From contig CM055266.1 of assembly GCA_029237695.1 (NCBI GenBank), positions 119,139,581 through 119,203,580 of the forward strand: DNA of 64,000 nucleotides, read 5' to 3'. Each line of letters starts with the position of its first letter. Position 1 is the stretch's first letter. Origin of the DNA: Conchocele bisecta (taxonomy: Eukaryota > Mollusca > Bivalvia > Lucinida > Thyasiridae). Made by a program: the position numbers and the translations under genes. Shown one piece after another: positions 55,141-64,000 of the stretch. The notes beneath the pieces are model-generated. The model saw only the letters and a program-made list of their open reading frames with translations, did no database searches and was not told where the DNA came from.

Positions 55141-55788
55141 ATTGTATTAGACATATCCACAATGTTTCACCTGTACAGATAGTGGGCGAAATCCTAAAAT
55201 AAGAACTGAATATTTACAGAAAAGTGTATATTCAGCCCTGAAATCAGGATAACATAATCTGGTATCAGGTCCTCACCACACCAGAATCACTTAACATCAC
55301 TCCCTAAAAGTAATTGAATTTGTACTAATCTAACAACTTGTATAATGTGTATAAGACATATTCATGACAAATAAAATAGTGAACTGTTATGTTGTATTAG
55401 TCATATCCATAACCGTGAAAATAACACAACAAATTGTATCCAAAGCAGTATCCATGACCATAAAATTGTATTAGACATATCCACAATGTTTCACCTGTAC
55501 AGATAGTGGGCGAAATCCTAAAATAAGAACTGAATATTTACAGAAAAGTGTATATTCAGCCCTGAAATCAGGATAACATAATCTGGTATCAGGTCCTCAC
55601 CACACCAGAATCACTTAACATCACTCCCTAAAAGTAATTGAATTTGTACTAATCTAACAACTTGTATAATGTGTATAAGACATATTCATGACAAATAAAA
55701 TAGTGAACTGTTATGTTGTATTAGTCATATCCATAACCGTGAAAATAACACAACAAATTGTATCCAAAGCAGTATCCATGACCATAAA
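55141..55788. repeat. 324-bp tandem duplication, apparently identical copies
   Basis: ATTGTATTAGACATATCCAC starts at 55141 and again at 55465; the two copies read the same by eye over their whole length, ending ATCCATGACCATAAAA. Each contains a short dispersed repeat ending CACCACACCAGAATCACTT. Confidence 0.93.
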
Positions 55789-56264
55789 AAACCAGGGCTC
55801 ATTATCACCAAGCTAATTATCTCACTGGCAGCCTTGATGATAACATGACAATAAGTCCCCAGTGACCTTGAGCTTGGGTGTTCAGACATGGGGTGTATGC
55901 AAAATAAAGCACCATCCCTAGACACACAGTGGCCAAATAGTAATGAAATCGTTGAAGGGGTTAAGCAGTTAATGAGAAAACAAAACTTTGAATACATTTG
56001 CCTTACACAAGTGAACATACGTTGTCGGTGACCTTGACCTTGGATGTTCAGATGGTCGTATATGTGAAACAAAGCACCATTCCTAGACATAGATAATGGA
56101 TAAATAGTACTAAAGTCGGTCATGTGGCTCATAAGTTCTACAGAAAGTGAGCAGAGGATCACGATACCCCAGTCGCCGCCTGAGCCGATAAACAAAAACT
56201 TCAACGCAAATCTTTAAGACGGACAGAAATATGAAAATAATATACCCCTAGTATACATATGCCA
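55789..56264. repeat. Diverged tandem block
   Basis: Two loose units share CAAAGCACCAT(C/T)CCTAGACA, CTTGG(G/A)TGTTCAGA and AATAGTA(A/C)T. The end, GGAC-poor with CCCCTAGTATACATATGCC, resembles the GGAC-type elements' tails. No gene. Confidence 0.55.
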
Positions 56265-56570
56265 GTAGCCTATTTCATCAAAATTGCAAAGTATACTTTC
56301 CTAGCAAAGTATACTTTGAGGGAGCAATCATTGATTTTTCCGAAATGCATTATTTCATATAGAACTAACGATTGCATATATTTGATGATTAAAACTATGC
56401 AGAATTATTATACTGAATCTATTACATTATCACAGCCAAAATTGGCTTTGATAATGTAATAAATTCAGTATAATAAAAATTAATAAATTTATCATAAAAT
56501 TGAAAATTTCTCCCTCAAAGTATACTTTGCTACTAAAGAATACTTTGCAATGTTGATGAAATAGGCTACA
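56265..56570. mobile_element. GTAGCCTATTTCA-type fold-back element (copy 2)
   Basis: GTAGCCTATTTCATCAAAAT at the left, ATGTTGATGAAATAGGCTAC at the right, with the same inner arms as 51780-52085. Confidence 0.9.
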
Positions 56571-57056
56571 GGTGTTAGTAATGTACGTATATACGCCCGA
56601 TAAAGGAATAATGTTGTATCCTCTCTTGGCATTAGGCGAGGGGATAATGATATCCATATAATTGATATATTGCATTAAAATCAGAACGGAAATAGATCCA
56701 TGAAATTAACACAAAGTTTCTTGATCAAAAATTTATATTAAATCATGAAACTAGAATTCCACCATAAAATAATATTCATGAAATTCATACCACATAGTAA
56801 TGTAATTTTGAGAATGAAAATAGCAAGAATACTACAATGTCAATATGGAATACAAATGGACAAAATAATGCTAGTAAACAAGTTTGTCATTTAACCTATG
56901 GAAATTGAAAAACTAAACCCATACATAATATCCAATTTTCAAACTCAGCAGTTTCTGCACTGTGATTATTTTCTAAATATTTTAGCTCAATAATCTCTTT
57001 TACAATAAATGGAATAGTGTGAAAAATAATAACATAGAACAGTCCATATCAGTACA
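56571..57056. other. AT-rich intronic sequence with nothing recognised
   Basis: No exon, RNA gene or clear repeat border. Confidence 0.4.
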
Positions 57057-57413
57057 GAGCTCCAGATAAGCTGCGCATTTGCTTAAATACCCAATTAAAA
57101 TTGTCAAAAACGCAATTGTAATCAGAAGTAGTGAGTAACAAAAAGAAATACAACTTGTATGGTACATTTATCATGCTGCAGAAAACAATAAACAGACCAC
57201 AAATATAGCATATTTTTCTTATGTTCCATGAAAACTCATCTTGAAATGTCAAGAAATGTTTTCATTTCAAACCAAACTACTCAATAATTGCTGTCTGTAG
57301 ATGTGTAAACAGGAGTGTGATTTCATTTTACACAATTCAAATTTTTAAATATCCAATTGCTTCAGAAATTATGGAGTGACAATACTCAATTACTAGTTCC
57401 TTATCTGGAGCCC
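57057..57413. mobile_element. MITE with GAGCTCCAGATAAG ends (copy 3)
   Basis: GAGCTCCAGATAAGCTGCGC at the left, TCCTTATCTGGAGC at the right; the body is the inverse of 1728-2123. Confidence 0.85.
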
Positions 57414-58014
57414 TGTCAGTAACTTAGGAATGACATGGTTAACCAACAGTTTTTGTTACATGTTTTCAAAAATAATGTTGATCATTCATAGCATATACTT
57501 ATGCATGGGTTCAAAGAATTAAAAACTCTAAATCAATATCACATACTAATAAGATACTAGTACTAGAAATATGAGATAGTTGTGGTTGAAAGTGTGGCAA
57601 CTAGAGGCAGATGTGACATCTAGGAAAGGAATAGCACCTTTATTATCGCCCCTCCTGGGTAGCTCGTCTCCTGTGGAAATCAACAGACATATCACCAGTA
57701 ATCTTCAGAATATCAGATTCATAGAAATTGTTTCTCATATGTCACTTATTTGCAACTGACTGAAAGACTGATTGATTGATTGATTGATTAATTAATTGAC
57801 TGATTAATTGACTGATTGATTAAAGTGGGATTAAGTCATTTCAACGAGAATGCCACACAGAGATGGGAATATACTGTATGGGCAAAGGTGACAATTCAGT
57901 ACTGAAATAATAATTTATTTCCAGTGCCGAAGTCACAATATGATCCATTCCTGATCAGTTGCAGGTGTCCTTACCACACACAGTTCTACGGAGTCCCACT
58001 GGCGACATGGATTT
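57414..58014. other. Intronic sequence with a short GATT microsatellite
   Basis: TTGATTGATTGATTGATT at about 57770-57830 with ATTAATTGACTGATT variants. Nothing else recognised. Confidence 0.5.
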
Positions 58015-58357
58015 TTTTTATTAATTCGTTCCCACGAAATAACAATTTGTTCCTTCAATTTAACAATTTGTTCCCTCGAATTAACAAATCGTTCCTACGA
58101 TATAACAATTCGTTCTCTCGAATTAACAATTCATTCCCACGATATAACAATTCGTTCCCTCGAATTAACAATTCGTTCAAACGAAATGACAATTCATTCC
58201 CTCAATTTAACAATTCGTACCCTCGAATTAACAATTCATTCCCACGATATAACAATTCGTTCTTGTGGGAACGAATTGTTATTTTGTGGGAACAAATTGT
58301 TAAATTGAGGGAACAAATTGTTAATTCGTGGGAACAAATTGTTATTTCGTGGGATTC
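58015..58357. repeat. Array of about 21-bp units plus inverted arm (copy 2)
   Basis: AACAATTCGTTCCCACGATA and AACAATTCGTTCCCTCGAAT words, about twelve units, followed at 58264 by inverse units GTGGGAACGAATTGTTAT. The left flank CATGGATTTTTTTTA is shared with the copy at 52590. Confidence 0.88.
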
Positions 58358-58449
58358 TCATGTGCTGTCAAAACAGGTTTTTTTTTATAAGAATTAAGGC
58401 AAACATGAAAAACAGCAGATGACAGTTTCTGTCTCCAGCGTAGGGTTAA
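58355..58449. mobile_element. Right half of a family A-relative MITE
   Basis: CTCATGTGCTGTCAAAACAG to CTCCAGCGTAGGGTTAA matches the right half of 12082-12289; the left half is replaced by the 21-bp array. Confidence 0.7.
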
Positions 58450-58675
58450 GATGTTCTAACAACAGTTATCAAGATAATATCAATTTCGAGATCAATATTT
58501 TCTTCATACAGTGTTCTATGTCAACTTGTCGTTTATATTAAATTTAACACAAAGACTTACCCTAGTGGTCAAGAAAGTCAAGACAGACTAACTAAACTAA
58601 CTGGTCTTTGAAATTCAAAACTAAATTACACAAGTGTTCATGACTAAATTACCCCAACGGTCAAGATTAACTTAC

Positions 58676-58801
58676 CCCAGTGGTCAAGAAGAGGTCGAGA
58701 CTTTGGTGAAGGAGGGCCTGGTTTTGCTGGTTGCTGAGACAAAAATGCTGGAGGAACTCGTGTGCCAGCTTCATTAACTCATGCATGCGCACATCCGATG
58801 G
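58676..58801 (-). CDS. ITPR: IP3 receptor exon (first in window)
   Basis: This 126-bp exon encodes 42 residues, starting PSDVRMHELMKLAHEF and ending LDLFLTTG. It contains the IP3R hallmark LAHEFLQHFC followed by NQQNQALLH, which in vertebrate IP3Rs is LAHEFLQNFC...NQQNQALLH, in the second armadillo/RIH-type region between the IP3-binding core and the channel. IP3R is a tetrameric ER channel that releases Ca2+ on binding IP3. The acceptor reads TATTTGCAG before CCATCG and the donor is GTAAGT after ACTGGG; both borders are phase 0. The next coding exon is 18.5 kb away at 40221, and the protein joins there without a gap relative to family members. The upstream exon was not found and must lie beyond 64000. 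A damaged partial copy of this exon's 5' end lies at 60585-60680. Family assignment is very secure; paralogue number cannot be told. Confidence 0.95.
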
Positions 58802-58872
58802 CTGCAAATACATGACAGTGGGTCTTACATTTGTCATCGTAAGTCTCACAACAAAAACAGTCATGCACATCA

Positions 58873-60382
58873 GTAGCCTATTTCTTATCTAGCAAAGTAT
58901 ACTTTGAGGGAGAAATTTTCAATTTAAATGACTTCCAAATGCAGTCACTCACAAATTTCGACTGGGCCCCACCTTTGGAGAAATCCTGGATATCCGCCAG
59001 TGATTACTTCGAGGGAGTAATCATTTATTCTAATGCACCGAAACTAGAAAGCACGCATCTGATTGGTCAATTGAAATCAGAGCCTATAAAATATGAAAAA
59101 TCACAGCATATAAAATCTCCGTTTTACCAGCCTGTGTTTTACAACTTGACATATTTATGTAACCCTACGCGCTTTTGTAAACAATGGCCAGCGCGGCGGG
59201 GAATGCAAATATTTCCAAATTAATTTCGGTACATTTTCGGTTATCCATTCGGCCATATTGACATGTACAACCGAAAGCGGAAAAGAGAATCTACCAACGG
59301 CTGACAAACGTGGCTTCAGTGTGGTGGCCCTTCAACAAATTCCTAAAAATATTACCCCACCCGCCCAAAATGCAGAAAAATTTAATAAAGCGCTCAAATG
59401 CAAACTCAATATGCCGGTAACAGCCTATAACTTTACGAATTCCAATGTGCACATACATGACTATACATAATAAACTGTTTTGCAGATGGGTATTCACCTG
59501 AATTAGGCGTAAATCCAGGGAAATTCTAGGCCTGTTGACACAAGTTGTTGCTGACATTTCCTTTGTAAAATCACACACGAAACCCAATGCAGAATTGTTG
59601 GCATTTCTTTAAATGAATAAAAGCAAATAAACTGTTGCAACTAAACATACAAAAGCAATACAATAGTTAATATAAACATTACAGTTGAATAAATGTATAC
59701 ATGTCTTCGAAAAAGTCCCGTTAATCTCTATTTGAAATGGGAATATTCTTCGGCGGAGTTAATTTCTTCAAATTCATTTGGTGTGAGGCGGTATCGATAT
59801 GACGACAACAACCTGCTGACGTAATGAAAAAGATTACTGTTCGTGATATGCTACGACGTTTATAGAAAGCGGGGAGCACACTAGGTGCATTAGAATGGGG
59901 ATAACCATGCTTTGTTTTTCGATTTGGAGCGGTATGTGTGAGGTTTTATGGTCTGTGAATCAGTTTTACGGCTCCGCTGACGCGTCGCCGTAAAACAAAT
60001 GATTCACAGACCATAAAACCTCCCACATACCGCTCCAAATCGAAAAACAAAGCATGGTTATCCCCTAATTTTTCCCGAAATGCATTATTTCATATAAAAC
60101 TACCAACTGGATATATTTGATGATTAAAAGTATGCAGAATTATTATACTGAATTTATTACATTATCACAGCCAAAATGGCTGTGATAATGTAATAAATTC
60201 AGTATAATAAAAAATAATAAATTTATCCAAAAATTGAAAATTTCTCCCTTTTTTGGCTGTGATAATGTAATAAATTCAGTATAATAAAAAATAATAAATT
60301 TATCCAAAAATTGAAAATTTCTCCCTCAAAATATACCTTGCTAGATTAAAATATATTTTGCAATGTTGGTGAATAGGCTACT
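58873..60382. mobile_element. GTAGCCTATTTCA-type element (copy 3), interrupted
   Basis: TAGCCTATTTCTTATCTAGC at the left, GGTGAATAGGCTAC at the right. Between ATCATTTATT (near 59028) and TTTCCCGAAATGCATT (from 60067) lies about 1 kb not present in the other copies. The right arm also has a duplicated TTGGCTGTGATAATGTAAT stretch near 60247. The element begins 70 bp upstream, in gene sense, of exon 58676-58801. Confidence 0.78.
59030..60065. mobile_element. Insertion of unknown class within the previous element
   Basis: Starts CTAATGCACCGAAACTAG; the text GGTGCATTAGAATGGGGATA near 59887 mirrors that start. From about 59895 to 60064 comes a near-perfect fold-back with arms of about 75 bp (ACCATGCTTTGTTTTTCGAT ... 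ATCGAAAAACAAAGCATGGT). Open frames of up to 98 codons at 59291-59587 (minus) match nothing I recognise. Confidence 0.6.
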
Positions 60383-60509
60383 GGTGTGATGAGTCTCAGG
60401 TACAGGGCTTGCCAAGATCAAAATTATTTTTCAATGCAACACTAGAATTACCATAGTAATTCCCACCCAACATTGAATATTCTTGTCACATATCATCTGC
60501 AATTCTGTA

Positions 60510-60584
60510 TTAACCCTTTCAACACCACAGGCCTGCATAGTGGTATTGGCAAACAGTGTAGATCCAGATGGGCCGGCTCGTGAC
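60510..60584. mobile_element. Family C MITE, left end only
   Basis: TTAACCCTTTCAACACCACA to AGATCCAGATGGGCCGGCTC, cut off where the duplicated exon scrap begins. Confidence 0.75.
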
Positions 60585-60680
60585 TCATGCATGCGGTCAT
60601 CCGATGGCTGTTAATACATGACAGTGGGTCTTACATTTGTCATCGTAAGTCTCACAACTAAATCGGTCATGCACATCAGA
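60585..60680 (-). pseudogene. ITPR: Partial duplicate of IP3R exon 5' end and acceptor
   Basis: This segment matches 58778-58872 with a handful of differences: about 24 bases of exon (CCATCGGATG then a changed GACCGCATGC), the acceptor region and about 70 bases of upstream intron. The acceptor now reads TATTAACAG in place of TATTTGCAG. With only the exon's first part present it cannot act as a normal exon. Confidence 0.88.
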
Positions 60681-60883
60681 TACTATTGAAACGCAAGCAC
60701 TTGTTTGTAACACTTGGTATTTTTTACTATTTTTTGTTTGATCCTTATGAAATGTTACCTTTTACCATTACGTATCACAAATTGTAGTTGTCTGCCGTTA
60801 TCTACTCGATTGTGACGTCATCGAATAAATGACATCATAATGTATCACAGACGTTTTCTCTGATTGGTGTTTTCAAGTAGATA

Positions 60884-60925
60884 ACCCTAACCCTAACCCT
60901 AACCCTAACCCTTAGGGTTAGGGGT
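60884..60925. repeat. Interstitial telomere-type repeats, CCCTAA then TTAGGG
   Basis: Four to five CCCTAA units are followed directly by CCCTTAGGGTTAGGGG, so the motif flips orientation. This order (C-rich then G-rich on one strand) is the reverse of what an end-to-end telomere fusion gives. Single TTAGGGTTAGGG pieces recur at about 61282 and 63649. Confidence 0.92.
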
Positions 60926-61530
60926 AGTGGCAGGGTAGCGAAAAGGTCGTTTTGCTGTAGCGAAAAGGTCGTTTTGTGTGCTACCTAGGTCGTCAAGAAC
61001 GCTACTTAGGTCGTCAAAACGAACTTTTCGCTACAATAAAAAAAAAATGTAGCGCTACCTAGGTCGTTTTTTGGGTAGCGTTGAGTCGTCAAGCAGGGTC
61101 GTCAAGAATTTGAAAATTTAAAACGACCTTTTGCTACCCAACCCTAGAACCGCTAACGGCAAAACTTTTTTTCGACCTTTCCGCTACCTGAAACGACTTT
61201 GGTAGCATATTGGGCCCAGCGGGGGTTTCGGGCCAGGGTTAGGGAAATTGTGTCCCCGGAGGTAAAAATAAAATACAGGGTTAGGGTTAGTTTTCTACAC
61301 TGAATCGAATGAAAGCAACGCCCACCAAAACCCTGGTAATCTTGTTTGCATGATTTAAGAAACCATCGAGGTTATTGTGGGAAGTACCTTTAATGGTTGG
61401 CTCGTTGTAATGTATCGTAGGAAATAGACTCATTTCCTTCGTAGGTGACCTACTAGCCAAGATATATAAAAAGGCTTGAGGGCCAGGTAGCGTTTGCGTC
61501 GTAAATGACGACCCTCGTACCACTTTTGTC
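60926..61530. repeat. GTAGCGAAAAGGTCGTTTTG word-rich sequence
   Basis: Dense repetition of GGTAGCG, AGGTCGT(C/T) and their inverses AACGACCT and CGCTACC, with TTAGGG pieces between. It leads into the roughly 350-400 bp units that follow. No gene recognised. Confidence 0.8.
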
Positions 61531-63010
61531 ATGTCTATTGTAATATCTTGGGAAGTATGTGATTAGACACGAAGGAAATACATTTCCTCGTCTAGTTCTG
61601 TGTAAGGAATCGTTTGGAATCATGCCCGTGAAGAACCCCGGTAGTGATTGAAAATGTAAAAAAAATCACATGGGTATACCCCTTGGTGATTTTTTGCAAC
61701 ATTTCAGTGACCCCGGGGTTATTGTCGGAGAAGGTCTTCAACGGGTTCCTCGTTGAAAACTAGCCCAGGAAAAGTATTGCCTTCCTTCCTAAGTGGCCTA
61801 TTATGGAAGTTGTAGAAAAAACCCTAGGGTCAGGTAGCGTTTGGGTCGTTTTCCGACGACCCTGGTAGCACATTTACCAAGTAGCGTTTGGGTCGTCATC
61901 TGACGACCTAGGTAGCACTGAGGTGGTGTCTATTGAAATATCTTGGGAAGTATGTGACTTAGACACGAAGGAAATACATTTCCTCGTCTAGTTCTGTGTG
62001 AGGAATCGTGTGGAATCATCCCCGCGAAGAACCCTGGTAGTGATTGAAAATGTAAAAAAAATCACCTGGGTATACATACCCCTTGGTGATTTTTTGCCAC
62101 ATTTCAACGACCCCCGGGGTTATTGTCGGAAACGGTTTTAACGTGTTCCTCGTTGAAAAGTATCGTAGGAAAAGTATTGCCTTCATTCCTAAGTGACCTA
62201 TTATTAAAGTAGGAGAAAAACCCTAGGGCCCGGTAGCGTTTGGGTCGTCATCTGACGACCCTGGTAGCACCGAGGTATTGTCTATTGTTTGAAATGTCTT
62301 GGAAGTATGTGACTTAGACACGAAGGAAATACATTTCCTCGTCTAGTTCTGTGTAAGGAATCGTTTGGAATCATGCCCGCGAAGAACCCCGGTAGTGATT
62401 GAAAATGTAAAAAAAATCACATGGGTATACCCCTTGGTGATTTTTTTGCAACATTTCAGTGACCCCGGGGTTATTGTCGGTCGGAGAAGGTCTTAACGGG
62501 TTCCTCGTTGAAAACTAGCCCAGGAAAAGTATTGCCTTCCTTCCTAAGTGGCCTATTATGGAAGTTGTAGAAAAAACCCTAGGGCCAGGTAGCGTTTCGG
62601 TCGTTTTCCGACGACCCTGGTAGCACATTTACCAAGTAGCGTTTGGGGTCGTCATCTGACGACCTAGGTAGCACTGAGGTGGTGTCTATCGAAATATCTT
62701 GGGAAGTACGTGACTTAGACACGAAGGAAATACATTTCCTCGTCTACTCGAGTCTAATGAATCGTTTGCAATCATCCCGCGAAGAACCCTGGTAGTGATT
62801 GAAAAAGTAAAAAATTTCACCTGGGTATACCCCTTGGTGATTTTTTACACGATTTCAGTGACCCCCAGGTTTATTGTCGGAAACGCCTTTAATGGGTTCG
62901 TCGTTGAAAGATAGGTGAGGAAATGTATTGCCTGCCTTCGTAAGTGACCTAATACGTAAGATATGGAAAAAACCCTGGGGCCAGGTAGCATTTGGGTCGT
63001 TTGACGACCC
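61531..63010. repeat. Tandem array of about 350-400 bp units
   Basis: TGTCTAT(T/C)G followed by AAATATCTTGGGAAGTA marks unit starts at about 61532, 61927, 62279 and 62683. Each unit has ACGAAGGAAATACATTTCCT, AATCACATGGGTATACCCCT, TTATTGTCGG and one or two GTCGTCATCTGACGAC hairpins framed by GTAGCGTTTGG and AGGTAGCA. A diverged unit precedes them at 61290-61530. Non-coding as far as can be seen. Confidence 0.9.
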
Positions 63011-64000
63011 AATAGGAGACGTCCAAAAAGGGCCCTTTTCGGCCAAGGGCGGGGCCGGGACTAAAATCTTCCAATCTATCACATCGTCTATGTACGGAAG
63101 TAAATCTCAGAGGGTCTTTCTACGGATTTCTAGTGTATTGCAACAGCTACCGTGTGCCAATATGAACGGCGCGCTAGCACCACCGTTTGGGTGTTTTTTC
63201 GTTTTTCACCCGCCCACCCTGCCACTTTCATCCGAGTAGCACTTAGGTCGTTTCTAGTTCTGGCCACCTTTGGGGGTGACCTTGTTGGCGAGCTCGTATC
63301 TCGCGATATACAAGAGATGCGAGCCTGAAATTGCCAGGACGTGTACATTAAAGACGCATCTATCGTTTCACGTGCGAGAAGGGGTGGAAAACGGCCGGGG
63401 GCGGCGAAAATTTCATGCTGGAAAACGACTCGAAAAAACCTCATTTTGGGGGTGTGTTCCACACTCGGCACGGTCATGGTCGAACGAGCCAGAGTGTCAG
63501 CGTTGAGCCCAAATTGAGCCGGGTTCCTCCGCCAACACATGCATACCTCGTTCGTTAGTGTAGCTTGAACGTGCGCGAAATGGCACGTGTTCGAAAATGG
63601 GTGAAAAAAAAGGAAAAAAATCCCGACGACCTAAACGCTACATTTTAGGGTTAGGGTTCGTCGAGATTTCCGCTTTCCCTGCGCTCGATTACAACGAAAC
63701 TTGCCAGAAGTATTCCGTGGAGAGGCGCTACCACGGAATACTCGTATTCTTGCCGATATAGCGAGTAGAAAAGGGTATAAAATAGGCGAATATCTTCGAC
63801 GGCGCACTTTAAAAAAAAAAAAGAAAAAAAAATATTCTCTCATTTTCGAGTGCCGAAAAAAGTCTCAAAATCGCCGAGTCCGCCTCAAACCATTAGCCTA
63901 TCGTCTACATGATTCCAATGTGTGCCTGATTTTCCAGAATTCGGCTTAATATCTCTATTATTGACGGAGAAACGAACGAAAATGTAAGGCATACTTACGC
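63011..64000. other. Unassigned sequence between the array and window end
   Basis: More GC-balanced than the rest, with GTAGCACTTAGGTCGTTTCT at 63236, AACGCTACATTTTAGGGTTA at 63628 and a TTCCGTGGAGAGGCGC / CGCTACCACGGAA fold-back near 63713. Open frames to 136 codons exist on both strands but match no family I know. Probably the flank of the same repeat family, still inside an IP3R intron. Confidence 0.45.

Noticed and set aside
55725..56204. 159-codon open frame on the minus strand
   Set aside because: It falls on a diverged tandem block, partly inside the 324-bp duplication, and resembles no protein family.
52582..58397. Proline/asparagine-rich or WERIVNSREQ-repeat proteins
   Set aside because: These are translations of the 21-bp (seven-codon) repeat array, open on both strands.
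59258..59587. Open frames of 70 (+) and 98 (-) codons within the insertion at 59030-60065
   Set aside because: No family motif recognised on either strand, and they overlap each other; left as unassigned mobile sequence.
60884..60925. A true chromosome end or a telomere-telomere fusion
   Set aside because: The tract is short, the orientation (CCCTAA then TTAGGG) is opposite to an end-to-end fusion, and missing IP3R exons require sequence beyond 64000.
62855..63949. Several open frames of 75-136 codons near the window end
   Set aside because: They overlap on both strands in repeat-rich sequence and show no recognisable domain or splice-consistent structure.

Overview
This is a eukaryotic genomic window, AT-rich and almost wholly intronic. 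It carries ten complete exons and one partial exon of one gene on the minus strand, embedded in a dense population of non-autonomous DNA transposons, fold-back elements and tandem repeats. The exons encode the central cytosolic part of an inositol 1,4,5-trisphosphate receptor (IP3R/ITPR), the endoplasmic-reticulum calcium-release channel. The repeat landscape points to a mollusc, most likely a heterodont bivalve: elements with internal GGAC tracts, an element opening ACAAGAGGGCCATTGTCGCC, TTAA-flanked fold-back elements in very high number, and a TTAGGG telomere motif. The species is not determined.

Gene layout, in gene order (high to low coordinates): exons at 58676-58801, 40021-40221, 39093-39344, 38025-38150, 35897-36025, 34318-34438, 20768-20943, 19614-19762, 16456-16567, 10800-10847 (short; it resembles the vertebrate SII alternative segment) and 1-52 (cut by the window edge). 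All have GT-AG borders, their phases join without a break, and together they give about 497 codons that align continuously with the IP3R family. The N-terminal IP3-binding part must lie beyond 64000 and the channel part before position 1.

The most unusual feature is a minisatellite of roughly 100 units of 27 bp (about 16905-19636). It starts inside the last 22 coding bases of exon 19614-19762 and runs through the following intron. Each unit is a copy of the exon's own 3' end plus its 5' splice site. A piece of conserved IP3R coding sequence and a splice donor have thus been amplified into a satellite-like array inside the gene.

Region by region. 1-16450: large introns with at least six MITE families and a Harbinger-type element carrying a decayed transposase (4289-6427). 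16456-20943: three exons, the minisatellite and a palindromic element. 20944-34317: a 13.4 kb intron of MITEs and a CAAT microsatellite. 34318-40221: six exons with elements packed into the short introns, including a perfect 122-bp palindrome 42 bp upstream of one exon. 40222-58675: an 18.5 kb intron with long tandem arrays of roughly 150, 168 and 192 bp units. 58802-64000: an intron with a duplicated scrap of the adjacent exon, a short interstitial telomere-repeat block and a family of roughly 350-400 bp repeats built around GGTAGCGTTTGGGTCGT.

No other protein-coding gene, tRNA, rRNA or CRISPR array could be supported. Most long open frames here are artefacts of repeats whose period is a multiple of three.
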